A stretch of DNA of 64,000 nt from Hymenobacter elongatus (GTDB lineage: Bacteria > Bacteroidota > Bacteroidia > Cytophagales > Hymenobacteraceae), in the NCBI RefSeq assembly GCF_004745955.1, contig NZ_SRLD01000026.1, forward strand, positions 1 to 64,000, in the 5' to 3' direction. How positions within the stretch are numbered: the first letter of the stretch is position 1; every line of letters begins with the position of its first letter. Positions 9,008-16,711 of this stretch are shown piece by piece. A program made the position numbers and the translations under genes. Under the pieces are notes generated by a model that was given only the letters and a program-made list of their open reading frames with translations, had not been told where the DNA came from and did no database searches.

Positions 9008-9445
9008 CTAGCAGTCAATCTTGCTGACGCGGGTTTGGTGACGGCCGCCTTCGAAGGTCGTATTTAGAAACTGGCTGAGAATGGCGCGGGCGTTTTCCTC
9101 GCTGATAAAGCGGGCCGGCAGGCACAGAATATTAGCGTCGTTGTGCTGGCGGGCCAGCGCAGCCAACTCAGGCTCCCAGGCAATAGCCGCCCTGATTCCC
9201 TGGTGCTTATTGGCCGTGATGCACACGCCGTTGGCCGAGCCGCAAACCAGCACGCCCCGCGCGTATTCCCCGGCGGTAATGGCCGAAGCCAGCGGATGTA
9301 CAAAGTCCGGATAGTCCACTGAGTCAGCGGAATAGGTGCCAAAGTCTTTGACTGCGTACCCATTGTCGCGCAGCCAGTGGGCCAGCATTTCCTTGTAGGC
9401 AAAGCCGGCGTGGTCGGAGCCGATGGCGAGAGAGTTGGTCGACAT
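9008..9445 (-). CDS. rpiB: Ribose-5-phosphate isomerase B
   Basis: A 145-residue RpiB/LacAB-family enzyme that interconverts ribose 5-phosphate and ribulose 5-phosphate in the non-oxidative pentose phosphate pathway. The substrate-binding GSDHAGFAYKE is at residues 8-18, the VDYPD motif follows, and the active-site Cys lies in VLVCGSANGVCITANKH. The length is normal. The ATG at 9445 is chosen because the family begins just before the first beta-strand; an upstream in-frame start would add 17 unrelated residues. The start lies 13 bases after the tatC stop, so the two genes are probably cotranscribed. Confidence 0.93.
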   Translation of the reverse strand: MSTNSLAIGSDHAGFAYKEMLAHWLRDNGYAVKDFGTYSADSVDYPDFVHPLASAITAGEYARGVLVCGSANGVCITANKHQGIRAAIAWEPELAALARQHNDANILCLPARFISEENARAILSQFLNTTFEGGRHQTRVSKIDC

Positions 9446-9458
9446 AAATAGAGCTTCG

Positions 9459-10319
9459 TTATTGACTGACACCGTCGTTTGCGGCCAGCTGCGCATTCAA
9501 AGAGGCGGTGCGGCCCCGCGCTACTACGCGGGCAATGTTGATACTGAGCTCGTAGAGCAGCAGAATCGGGATGGTGACGATGATCTGGGCCGAAATATCG
9601 GGCGGCGTAATAATGGCGGCCACGATGAGGATGACCACAATGGCGTGCTTGCGGTAGAGCCGCATGATTTCGGGAGTAATCAGGCCGGCTTTAGCCAAAA
9701 AGAACACAATCATGGGCAGCTCGAATACGAAGGCGCACGAGAGGCTCATCGTCGTCAGGGTGCTGATATAGCTCTGCAGGTCAATCTGGTTTTCGATGCT
9801 GGCATCGAGCTGATAGGAAGCCAAAAAGTTGATACTCAGCGGGGCCGCAATGAAGTAGCCGAACATCAACCCGAGAATAAACAACACCGACACGAAGAAA
9901 ACGGCCCCGCGCGAGTTGGCCTGCTCATGCGGGTACAATCCCGGCTTCACAAACCGCCATATTTCCCAGAACGTGTAGGGAAAGGCCATAGCCAGGCCCA
10001 CCACGAAGGAGGAGCTGATGTGCATGGTCAGCTGTCCGCTCATCTGGCGGTTCTGCAAGTCGAAGGTGGGCTTGCCGATGCACAAGGCGTCGGCCCCGAT
10101 CCAGCGGCCGAATTCGCAAAAGGCGCGGTAAGTCCAGAAGTCACCGCGGGAAGGCCCCAGAATCAGGTCGTGAAACAGAAAATCCTTGGCCAGAAAAGCG
10201 GCCGTCGTAAAGACCACAATGGCAATGGCCGAGCGGATAATGTGCCACCGCAGGGCTTCCAGGTGGTCGATGAAGGACATTTCGTGTACTTCGCCCACAA
10301 TGGGTTGGTCAGTATTCAA
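9459..10319 (-). CDS. tatC: Sec-independent protein translocase TatC
   Basis: A 286-residue integral membrane protein that recognises twin-arginine signal peptides and forms the Tat translocase with TatA/B. The conserved MSFIDHLEALRWHI opens the protein, followed by six hydrophobic helices and the family motif FVVGLAMAFPYTFWEIWRFVKPGLYPHE. I see no tatA/B gene here. Two starts are possible: TTG at 10319 (286 aa) and ATG at 10280 (MSFIDHL, 273 aa). Bacteroidota homologs often have a short N-terminal extension, so the longer form is given with low certainty. It is upstream of rpiB in one transcription unit. Confidence 0.92.
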   Translation of the reverse strand: MNTDQPIVGEVHEMSFIDHLEALRWHIIRSAIAIVVFTTAAFLAKDFLFHDLILGPSRGDFWTYRAFCEFGRWIGADALCIGKPTFDLQNRQMSGQLTMHISSSFVVGLAMAFPYTFWEIWRFVKPGLYPHEQANSRGAVFFVSVLFILGLMFGYFIAAPLSINFLASYQLDASIENQIDLQSYISTLTTMSLSCAFVFELPMIVFFLAKAGLITPEIMRLYRKHAIVVILIVAAIITPPDISAQIIVTIPILLLYELSINIARVVARGRTASLNAQLAANDGVSQ

Positions 10320-10473
10320 GATAATCGGTGAAAATGTGAGGTAGGGAAATGGCGCCCCAAACGACCGTACGACGGCAGGCGGCGAGAGACAAACGAAAAC
10401 CAGCTCAAACAGGATGCTTCCGCTCCTATTCTATTAGTCTGCATAGCCCCGCGCCCGTGCACTGCCTCCCCGC

Positions 10474-11766
10474 TTAAGCGAACAGCGGATACTGCCGCAT
10501 CCAGTCGTTGACCTGCCCCCGCACGCGCAGCAAATGCGCGTCGTCGGAGTGGTGCATCAGCACGTCGTCGATGAAGTCCACGATGCGTACCATATCGGTT
10601 TCGCGCAGGCCGCGCGTGGTGATGGCCGCCGAGCCGATACGCATGCCCGACGTAACGAAGGGCGACTTATCGTCGAAGGGTACCATGTTTTTGTTGATGG
10701 TGATGTCGGCCTTGATGAGCGTGTTTTCGGCCAATTTTCCCGTCAGACCCTTGCTTCGCAGGTCAATGAGCATCAAATGGTTGTCGGTGCCGCCCGAAAT
10801 AATCTGGTAGCCCCGGTCCACGAAAGCCTTGGCCAGCGCCTGGGCATTCTTGATTACCTGGTGGGTGTAGTCGGTGTAGGCGTCGCTCAGGCATTCGCCG
10901 AAAGCCACGGCTTTAGCCCCGATAACATGCTCCAGCGGCCCGCCTTGCGTGCCGGGAAATACGCCCGAATCGAGCAAAGCCGACATCATGCGCAGCTCGC
11001 CTTTCGGCGTTTTCAGGCCAAAGGGATTTTCGAAGTCCTTGCCCAGCATAATGAGGCCGCCCCGGGGGCCGCGCAACGTCTTGTGGGTCGTCGTCGTCAC
11101 GATATGGCAGTGCTCAAACGGGTTGTTTAGCAAGCCTTTGGCAATCAGGCCCGACGGGTGCGAAATATCAGCCAGCAGCAGCGCGCCCACTTCGTCGGCG
11201 GCTTCGCGCAGGGCCTTGTAGTCCCAGTCGCGGGAGTAGGCCGAGGCTCCGCAGATAATGAGCTTTGGCTGCTCGCGGCGGGCGGCCTCCTTTACTTTCT
11301 GCCAGTCGATGAGGCCGGTTTCGGGCTCCACACCATAGAAAGAAGGCGTATAGAGCTTGCCCGAAAAGTTGACCGGCGAACCGTGGGTGAGGTGGCCGCC
11401 GTGGCTCAGATCGAAACCCAGAATTTTGTCGCCGGGGTTCAGAATGGCCAGCATCACGGCCGCGTTGGCCTGCGCCCCGGAGTGCGGCTGCACGTTCACC
11501 CACTCCACGCCAAACAATTCCTTGGCCCGGTCGATGGCCAGCTGCTCGATCTGGTCCACTATTTCGCAGCCGCCATAGTAGCGCTTGCCCGGCAGGCCCT
11601 CAGCGTATTTATTGGTCAGGATGGAGCCCTGCGCCCGCATCACTTGTTCCGAAACGTAGTTTTCGGAGGCAATGAGTTCAATACCGTGGGTCTGGCGTTC
11701 CTTCTCCTGGCGAATGAGGTCGAACAGGACCATGTCCTGGGTAAGTGGGGCGGTGCGAATTTCCAT
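10474..11766 (-). CDS. glyA: Serine hydroxymethyltransferase
   Basis: A 430-residue PLP fold-I enzyme converting serine and tetrahydrofolate to glycine and methylene-tetrahydrofolate. The family signature LIASENYVS is near the N-terminus, the [12 protein letters not shown] substrate loop follows, and the PLP Lys is in [16 protein letters not shown]. The length is slightly above the usual 415-425 residues. The ATG at 11766 ([11 protein letters not shown]) is favoured over the upstream start at 11805 because a -7 promoter box lies between them, only five bases before it. Monocistronic: flanked by a 154-base gap to tatC and a divergent sigma-factor gene. Confidence 0.96.
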   Translation of the reverse strand: MEIRTAPLTQDMVLFDLIRQEKERQTHGIELIASENYVSEQVMRAQGSILTNKYAEGLPGKRYYGGCEIVDQIEQLAIDRAKELFGVEWVNVQPHSGAQANAAVMLAILNPGDKILGFDLSHGGHLTHGSPVNFSGKLYTPSFYGVEPETGLIDWQKVKEAARREQPKLIICGASAYSRDWDYKALREAADEVGALLLADISHPSGLIAKGLLNNPFEHCHIVTTTTHKTLRGPRGGLIMLGKDFENPFGLKTPKGELRMMSALLDSGVFPGTQGGPLEHVIGAKAVAFGECLSDAYTDYTHQVIKNAQALAKAFVDRGYQIISGGTDNHLMLIDLRSKGLTGKLAENTLIKADITINKNMVPFDDKSPFVTSGMRIGSAAITTRGLRETDMVRIVDFIDDVLMHHSDDAHLLRVRGQVNDWMRQYPLFA

Positions 11767-11771
11767 AGGTT

Positions 11772-11779
11772 CAAAGGTA
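11772..11779 (-). promoter_or_regulatory. Candidate -7 box of glyA, near-leaderless
   Basis: TACCTTTG on the minus strand is an exact TAnnTTTG match ending five bases before the glyA ATG. Transcription would be expected to begin at or next to the start codon. The same spacing is seen at rsmI. Confidence 0.55.
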
Positions 11780-11960
11780 CGGTTGAATCGATTATCAGGG
11801 AACACCCCGCATGCACAATCGGTTGGCGCGACGCGGGCAAACTATATGCGTGCTTTATATAGCTGCTGAAATGCTGTACGAGCCAGAACCAGTCCCTGTT
11901 GAACTTACCTTTTGCGGCGCCTTTTCATCGTATTCTCCGCAGTAAGTCGTTACTTGAAGC

Positions 11961-12497
11961 ATGAATCAGCCCCTGGCCGAAGCACTGACCCATCTGCGCA
12001 TGGGCAACCAGACGTTTCTAATCAATTTTTATCAGGACCACCGGGACCATTTTGCCCGCTGGGCCCGGCGGCACCACCAGCTGGAGCTGGCGTCGGCGCA
12101 CGAAGCACTGCGGGCGGTACTGATTGACTTTTACGACCAAGTCATCGATGGCCGCCTCACTAAGCTGCCGCCCGATCTGCGGGCTTACCTTTATGGCATG
12201 GGCCGGGAGCAAATCGAAACCGTGAAAACGACCGCCGCGCTGCCCGTAGTGGAGGCCAGCCGCCGCCAGCATCTGCTAGGGGTATTCGGGCAAATGGGCA
12301 ACGACTGCCAGCAAGTGCTCATGTACTTCTACTTTCGGGGCTATAATTTCGAGAAAGTAGCCGGCAAAATGGGCTTTGCCAATGCCACGGTGGCCCGCCT
12401 GCAAAAAGCCAGCTGCCTGCGTAAGCTCATCGAACTGCGCGGCCGTGCAGCCGACGGTGCGTTGCCGGGGGCCGCTGCCGCGCCACCGGCTGTCTGA
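11961..12497 (+). CDS. Sigma-70-like (ECF-type) RNA polymerase sigma factor
   Basis: A 178-residue protein with the size and layout of an ECF sigma factor. Region 2-like helices lie in the first 90 residues (FINFYQDH-type start, YDQVIDGRL, LRAYLYGMGREQI) and a region 4-like helix-turn-helix at about 115-160 (NDCQQVLMYFYFRGYNFEKVAGKMGFANATVARL). Region 2 is divergent, so DNA melting contacts are not obvious. The next gene encodes a membrane-anchored TPR protein in the place where an anti-sigma factor is usual. The pair is likely one regulatory unit responding to an envelope signal. A TACCTTTT box near 11905 is a weak promoter candidate. Confidence 0.72.
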   Translation: MNQPLAEALTHLRMGNQTFLINFYQDHRDHFARWARRHHQLELASAHEALRAVLIDFYDQVIDGRLTKLPPDLRAYLYGMGREQIETVKTTAALPVVEASRRQHLLGVFGQMGNDCQQVLMYFYFRGYNFEKVAGKMGFANATVARLQKASCLRKLIELRGRAADGALPGAAAAPPAV

Positions 12498-12566
12498 TTC
12501 TATGTAGCTTAGGGCCGGCACAGCCGTGCTCGTTTGTATTTATTCGCTGTTCCTGCCCCTATTTGC

Positions 12567-13364
12567 ATGATGTCGCCCGCTGAACTGCGCCCGTATCTGG
12601 ATGAGCTGGAACGCTTTGCCGATGGTCAGATGACGACCAGTGAGCAGGACGTATTTGAGGAGAGAATGCTGCGCGAACCGGCGCTGCGCGAAGCCTTCGA
12701 AGTATTCGAGCAGATTACGGCCGACCTGCGCTGGGTGGCAGGCCACGAAACCCTGCGCCACCGCCTGCTGACCCTCGACCACCGCCTCAACCAGCGCCAG
12801 GATGCGCTTCTCCGTATCAAGCGGCGGCAGCGCCGCACCCAAACCCGCTGGGGCGCTATCGTCGCCGTGCTGGCGCTACTTGCCGTCGGGCTCTGGTTTT
12901 TTCTGTTGCGACCCGCTGCCCGGCAGTCCGGCAGCGCCTGGCAGAACTACTACGTGGCCGACCCTGGCCTGCCATCCGAAAACACCCTGGACGAACACCG
13001 GCCCCTGCTGGCCGAGGCCATGACGCAGTACCGGCTGGGACACTACCCGGCCGCTATGCACGCGCTACGTCGTGTGCCGACTGATAATCTGGGAGCTGAT
13101 ACATTACAGTATTATAACGGCATCTTTCTGCTGAGCGAGGGCGACGGCCAAGCCGCCCGCCCTTACCTGCGCCGCGTGGTGCAGCAGTCTGGCTCGCCGC
13201 TGGTGCGCAAGGCCCGCTACCACTTGGCCGTAGCTTACTGGGCGGCCCGGCAGTGGCCCGAAGCCCGGGCTGCTTTTCGCGAAGTAGCCGCCGACTCGCT
13301 GAATCCTTACCGGCGGGATGCTCAGAAAGTGCTGCAAGCCAACGTGCTGCGCGGTAGTGACTAA
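12567..13364 (+). CDS. Single-pass membrane protein with TPR-like domain, likely sigma-factor partner
   Basis: A 265-residue protein with three parts. A cytoplasmic N-terminal region of about 95 residues (LERFADGQMTTSEQDVFEERML) resembles the N-terminus of Bacteroidota anti-sigma proteins. One transmembrane helix (about 97-118, WGAIVAVLALLAVGLWFFLL) follows. The periplasmic part has helical pairs such as LAEAMTQYRLGHYPAAMHALRRV and KARYHLAVAYWAARQWPEARAAF that look like TPR units. It lies 69 bases after the sigma-factor stop. I infer that it regulates the sigma factor; no zinc-binding HxxxCxxC is seen, so it is not a classical ZAS protein. The frame opens earlier at a TTG (12534), but tandem ATGs at 12567 and 12570 are more likely. 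Confidence 0.65.
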   Translation: MMSPAELRPYLDELERFADGQMTTSEQDVFEERMLREPALREAFEVFEQITADLRWVAGHETLRHRLLTLDHRLNQRQDALLRIKRRQRRTQTRWGAIVAVLALLAVGLWFFLLRPAARQSGSAWQNYYVADPGLPSENTLDEHRPLLAEAMTQYRLGHYPAAMHALRRVPTDNLGADTLQYYNGIFLLSEGDGQAARPYLRRVVQQSGSPLVRKARYHLAVAYWAARQWPEARAAFREVAADSLNPYRRDAQKVLQANVLRGSD

Positions 13365-13380
13365 CGCTGCTCGCTACTGC

Positions 13381-14082
13381 CTATTGCCGGTGGGCGATAT
13401 GATAGGGCGGCTCGATGTTGGGTTGTAGCGTCAGCGAAAACGAATCGAGCTCCAATACGGCTAGGTGGGAAAGCTCTGGGTTGAGGCGGTACACGCAGCC
13501 CGTATCGAGACCGATAGCGCCGGCATGCTTTTTCACCTGCTGTAGTACTTCCGCCGTTGGAGTGGGCACGTGGCCGTGTAGCAGCCGCCGACCTTGCATG
13601 CGGGAGGCATCGAAGGTAAACTGCTTGATGTTGAGCATTGTGTGCCAGTCGGCGCGCATCTGCTCGGGCGGCAGCCGGAAATTGTAGCCGGCATGCACCA
13701 GCGTAAAGCCCGGGATGTCAAGCTGGTAGGGCAGCGCATCGAGCCACTGCAAGTAGAGCGCGGGAATATCGGTCACGCTCTGCACGCCGAAGATTTGCAG
13801 CGTCATAGCCCGGTCGGCCTGGGAAGACCAGGCGAGGTGGGCGCGGCCCTGCGCGGCGTCGAACAGCTCCTGGTCGTGGTTGCCGCGCAGGCATTGCACC
13901 TGGTAGCCGCGCTGGGGTAGCTGCATCAGGTAGTCGAGCAAGCCCCGGCTGTCAGGACCTTTGTTCACGTAGTCGCCCAGCAGATACAGCTCGTCGCGGG
14001 GGCGCAGGCGGAGGACGTTTTCTACCAAGTGCCGGAACGACTGCAGGCACCCGTGCAAATCAGTGGTAGCGTAGCGAGCCAT
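13381..14082 (-). CDS. Metallophosphoesterase, Ser/Thr protein phosphatase family
   Basis: A 233-residue PPP-type phosphatase with the metal-binding motifs in order: DLHGC (GDxHG variant, residues 8-12), LGDYVNKGPDS, and RGNHDQE, followed by the His of HAGYNFRLP and the His of LLHGHVPTP. These coordinate two metal ions. Small bacterial members act as phosphoprotein phosphatases or as Ap4A-type hydrolases; the substrate is not evident. ATG 14082 (MARYATTDLHGC) places the first motif at the usual distance; the upstream in-frame extension is low-complexity. It converges on the TPR gene with a 16-base gap and no clear terminator. Confidence 0.88.
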   Translation of the reverse strand: MARYATTDLHGCLQSFRHLVENVLRLRPRDELYLLGDYVNKGPDSRGLLDYLMQLPQRGYQVQCLRGNHDQELFDAAQGRAHLAWSSQADRAMTLQIFGVQSVTDIPALYLQWLDALPYQLDIPGFTLVHAGYNFRLPPEQMRADWHTMLNIKQFTFDASRMQGRRLLHGHVPTPTAEVLQQVKKHAGAIGLDTGCVYRLNPELSHLAVLELDSFSLTLQPNIEPPYHIAHRQ

Positions 14083-14123
14083 TGGCGGGCAGGGAAGGCG
14101 TGAGGGATAGCGGCAGTGTGTAC

Positions 14124-14151
14124 AAAAAAACCTCTGCGGGTGGCGCAGAGG
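14124..14151 (-). terminator. Rho-independent terminator after the 75-aa gene
   Basis: CCTCTGCG (14131-14138) and CGCAGAGG (14144-14151) form a perfect 8-bp stem with a five-base loop. On the minus strand the hairpin is followed by seven T residues (complement of 14124-14130). Confidence 0.85.
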
Positions 14152-14179
14152 CTTCGTGTGCAGATTAAAGACCCGGCGC

Positions 14180-14407
14180 CTAGGTGTAGGGCGTGTTGTC
14201 GAGGTCGGTCTTATCGGTGTTGCGGTTGGGGTTGTTGACCAGCGTCGGCGGAATCTCGTCCACCCCATCTTCGGTGTACTCTTCGGTCAGCCGCTTGGTT
14301 TCGGCGTCGAGGTTTACCGGGGTGCTGGTCGGGTCGCCCTTGGACTGGCCCTGGCCGGCTGGGTCACCGTGATGCTCTTTGGATTGCTGATTGCTCTTGC
14401 TGGACAT
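14180..14407 (-). CDS. Small disordered polar protein
   Basis: A 75-residue protein almost wholly made of Asp, Glu, Asn, Gln, Thr, Ser, Pro and Lys, with no hydrophobic core (for example KSNQQSKEHHGDPAGQGQSK and NNPNRNTDKTDLDNTPYT). It should be intrinsically disordered. A good terminator downstream and another just upstream of its start make it an independent transcription unit, which supports a real gene. It resembles in style the 167-residue product just upstream. The composition could suit a stress-related hydrophilin-like role, but that is speculation. Confidence 0.6.
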   Translation of the reverse strand: MSSKSNQQSKEHHGDPAGQGQSKGDPTSTPVNLDAETKRLTEEYTEDGVDEIPPTLVNNPNRNTDKTDLDNTPYT

Positions 14408-14433
14408 GATACCTAGCGTTAAGGGGTGAAACT

Positions 14434-14471
14434 AAAAACCGGGCCGGCCGCCAATGCGCTGGTCGGCCCGG
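14434..14471 (-). terminator. Rho-independent terminator between two disordered-protein genes
   Basis: CCGGGCCG (14439-14446) pairs with CGGCCCGG (14464-14471), a perfect 8-bp GC stem. On the minus strand it is followed by a five-T run (complement of 14434-14438) and preceded by a six-T run, just downstream of the gene ending at 14480. Confidence 0.75.
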
Positions 14472-14479
14472 CAAAAAAG

Positions 14480-14983
14480 CTATTGGTCGATGGCGGAATC
14501 CTGGGCGTTGGGGTCGGTCAACTCAGCATTGGTTTGGGTGTTGGCACCCACGGCGTCGGGGTTGGGCTGGCGCTGCTCCATTTGGCCCATCCCGACCCGG
14601 GAGTTGGGGTTCTGCATCTCATCCCGGCCCCGGCGGTCATCGGCCGATAGCGCATTGTCGGGGCTGGCTACGCGGCGCTGATCCATGTCTTCGTCGGTGG
14701 GCATATCTTGGTTGGGGCGCTGGTCGGCTCCTTCCTCGGCGCTCCGGATGTTGTCGGCGGGGTGCGTCACGCGGTCCGCATCCTCATTTACCGATACCGC
14801 CGTGCTGCCGTTGCCGCTGTCGGTACCGAAGCCTTCCTTGCCATCCCGGTTGCCGAAACCACCGCGGGCGGCTTCGTTCTTGGGCGGGTTAGCGCCGGGA
14901 ATAATGTGGCCGGCGGCCAGCTCCTCGTTGGTCGTGTCGTCGTTTATTACCCGCACGGGGCGGTTGTTGGGGTCAATAGCCAT
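14480..14983 (-). CDS. Disordered acidic Asn/Asp/Gln-rich protein
   Basis: A 167-residue protein of low complexity starting MAIDPNNRPVRVINDDTTNE. It is rich in Asp, Asn, Gln, Gly and Arg, with almost no aliphatic clusters. There is no signal peptide or membrane segment, so it should be cytoplasmic and unstructured. ATG 14983 is chosen because upstream in-frame sequence is basic and unlike the rest, and it is divergent from the NADAR gene. Function is unknown. It has its own terminator. With the following 75-residue gene it forms a pair of similar composition. Confidence 0.6.
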   Translation of the reverse strand: MAIDPNNRPVRVINDDTTNEELAAGHIIPGANPPKNEAARGGFGNRDGKEGFGTDSGNGSTAVSVNEDADRVTHPADNIRSAEEGADQRPNQDMPTDEDMDQRRVASPDNALSADDRRGRDEMQNPNSRVGMGQMEQRQPNPDAVGANTQTNAELTDPNAQDSAIDQ

Positions 14984-15083
14984 GATTGGGGGCGGTTGGT
15001 GAGAGTGGGTAAGAGGTGTACTAGGTTTTTTTGCATAGGGTTTTGCTTTGTGCTTGCGCCAATCGGCGTAAACTGCGGCCGCT

Positions 15084-15653
15084 ATGACGAATCCCGCTTT
15101 TATCCCTCCTATTCGCACCCTTGATGCCCTGGGAGCGGCTCTCAAGGCGGGCCAGGCGTTCAAATACCTCTACTTCTGGGGCCATACTGGCAGTGCCGGT
15201 TCTGTTGGCAAAGAATGCTTCAGCCAGTGGTATCCGGCGGCCTTCTCGGTTGATGGTCATCCGTACGCCACGGCTGAACACTATATGATGGCCGAGAAAG
15301 CCCGTCTTTTCGGTGATGAAGCCACCCGGGCCGCCATCATTGCGGCCCCGCACCCAGACGTAGCGAAGCGCCTGGGTCGTCAGATTCAGCGCTTCGATGA
15401 AACTACCTGGCTGGCCGCCCGTTTTGCCATTGTGGTGCGCGGCAACGTGGCCAAGTTTTCGCAGCACCCGGCCCTGCGGGAGTTTTTGCTCACTACCGGT
15501 AGCCGCGTATTGGTCGAGGCTAGCCCCGTCGATGCTATTTGGGGAATTGGCTTAGCCCAGGACCACTCCGATGCGGCCAATCCTGACACGTGGCGCGGCC
15601 TCAACTTGCTCGGCTTTGCCCTGATGGAAGTGCGCGCCCAGCTACATACCTAA
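15084..15653 (+). CDS. NADAR-family protein (YbiA/RibX-like)
   Basis: A 189-residue protein of the NADAR superfamily. Family motifs seen are FWGH, SQWYPAAFSVDGHPYATAEHYMMAEKARLFGD, the Ala-Lys-Arg-Leu-Gly-Arg segment, and DAIWGIGLA with a downstream WRGLNLLG. NADAR proteins are N-glycosidases: some hydrolyse riboflavin-pathway intermediates and others remove ADP-ribose from nucleobases. No DarT-like toxin or riboflavin gene is beside it, so the substrate here is open. The next gene, a pterin dehydratase, starts 15 bases downstream, which suggests cotranscription. Confidence 0.88.
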   Translation: MTNPAFIPPIRTLDALGAALKAGQAFKYLYFWGHTGSAGSVGKECFSQWYPAAFSVDGHPYATAEHYMMAEKARLFGDEATRAAIIAAPHPDVAKRLGRQIQRFDETTWLAARFAIVVRGNVAKFSQHPALREFLLTTGSRVLVEASPVDAIWGIGLAQDHSDAANPDTWRGLNLLGFALMEVRAQLHT

Positions 15654-15668
15654 ACCATTCCTAAAGCC

Positions 15669-15917
15669 ATGTGGACCGAACACGACAACAGCCTGACCCG
15701 CAGCTTTCAGTTCGCGGATTTCAAAGCGGCCTTTGCCTTCATGACCGAAGTAGCCGCCGAAGCCGAGCGGCTCGATCATCATCCGTGGTGGGCCAACGAG
15801 TACAACCGGGTCGAGTTTCGCCTGAGCACCCACGACGCGGGCAACACCGTCACGAAGCGCGACCATCGGTTGGCAGCGGCCATTGATGTGGTGGCTGGGC
15901 GGCACGGCGTCGGGTAA
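15669..15917 (+). CDS. Pterin-4a-carbinolamine dehydratase family protein
   Basis: An 82-residue protein with the DCoH/PhhB core: Phe-rich strand, then helix FKAAFAFMTEVAAEAERLDHHP containing the conserved His-His-Pro, Trp-Trp, and VEFRLSTHDAGNTVTKRD. The enzyme dehydrates the carbinolamine formed when tetrahydropterin serves aromatic amino acid hydroxylases. The protein is shorter than the ~95-110 residue norm, lacking part of the N-terminus, as in other compact members. No phenylalanine hydroxylase is present in this window. It probably shares a transcript with the NADAR gene. Confidence 0.85.
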   Translation: MWTEHDNSLTRSFQFADFKAAFAFMTEVAAEAERLDHHPWWANEYNRVEFRLSTHDAGNTVTKRDHRLAAAIDVVAGRHGVG

Positions 15918-15999
15918 GCGGGCAGCACCCCACGGCACGCGGGCGGAAGTCTTAGCGGCGCTTTCAGGTAAGACTGCCGCCAGTAGTGGGCACTCGTGC

Positions 16000-16007
16000 T
16001 ACCTTTG
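16000..16007 (+). promoter_or_regulatory. Candidate -7 box of rsmI, near-leaderless
   Basis: TACCTTTG is an exact match to TAnnTTTG and ends five bases before the rsmI ATG at 16013, the same geometry as at glyA. Confidence 0.55.
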
Positions 16008-16012
16008 CCTGT

Positions 16013-16711
16013 ATGTCTGACTCGCCTGAAACGCCTACCGTTCTGTACCTCGTGCCTACGCCCATCGGCAACCTGGAGGATATTACCCTGCGGGCCATTC
16101 GGATATTGGGCGAGGTGGATGTGGTGCTGGCCGAAGACACCCGCACCAGCGGCCGGCTGATGCAGCATCTGGGTTTGAAAAAGCCGATGCTCAGCTACCA
16201 CCTCCACAACGAGCACCAGACTGTGCAACGCGTGCTGGATCGGCTGGAGAAAGGCGAGAGAATGGCCCTGGTATCGGATGCCGGCACGCCGGGTATCTCA
16301 GACCCCGGCTTTCTGCTGGTGCGCGAGTGCCTGGCCAAAGGCCTGAAAGTGGAGTGCCTGCCCGGCGCTACGGCCTTCGTGCCGGCGTTGCTCAAGTCGG
16401 GCTTCGGGGCCGAGCGGTTTACGTTCGAAGGCTTTTTGCCGGTGAAAAAGGGTCGCCAGACCCGCATTCGGGAGCTGCAGCCCGAAACCCGCACCATGAT
16501 TTTTTACGAGTCGCCCCACCGCATCGTCAAGACGCTGGAGCAGCTAAGCGAGGCGTTTGGGCCCGAGCGGCTGGCTTCGGTAAGCCGGGAGCTGACCAAG
16601 TTATTTGAAGAAACCGTGAACGGGACGCTGGCCGAGCTGGCCGCCGAGTTTGCGGGTCGTACCTCTATTAAAGGCGAAATCGTTGTTGTCGTTCAAGGAA
16701 ATCGGGAATAG
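16013..16711 (+). CDS. rsmI: 16S rRNA (cytidine1402-2'-O)-methyltransferase
   Basis: A 232-residue tetrapyrrole-methylase-fold enzyme that 2'-O-methylates C1402 in the decoding centre of 16S rRNA. The N-terminus carries the diagnostic LVPTPIGNLEDITLRAIRIL. VVLAEDTRTSGRLMQHL and LVSDAGTPGISDPGFLLV follow, with the C-terminal RTMIFYESPHRIVKTLEQL. It is slightly shorter than E. coli RsmI because the far C-terminal extension is missing. The start ATG at 16013 is set by the -7 box. Its 3' end overlaps the lnt frame by up to 62 bases, so translation is probably coupled. Confidence 0.95.
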   Translation: MSDSPETPTVLYLVPTPIGNLEDITLRAIRILGEVDVVLAEDTRTSGRLMQHLGLKKPMLSYHLHNEHQTVQRVLDRLEKGERMALVSDAGTPGISDPGFLLVRECLAKGLKVECLPGATAFVPALLKSGFGAERFTFEGFLPVKKGRQTRIRELQPETRTMIFYESPHRIVKTLEQLSEAFGPERLASVSRELTKLFEETVNGTLAELAAEFAGRTSIKGEIVVVVQGNRE

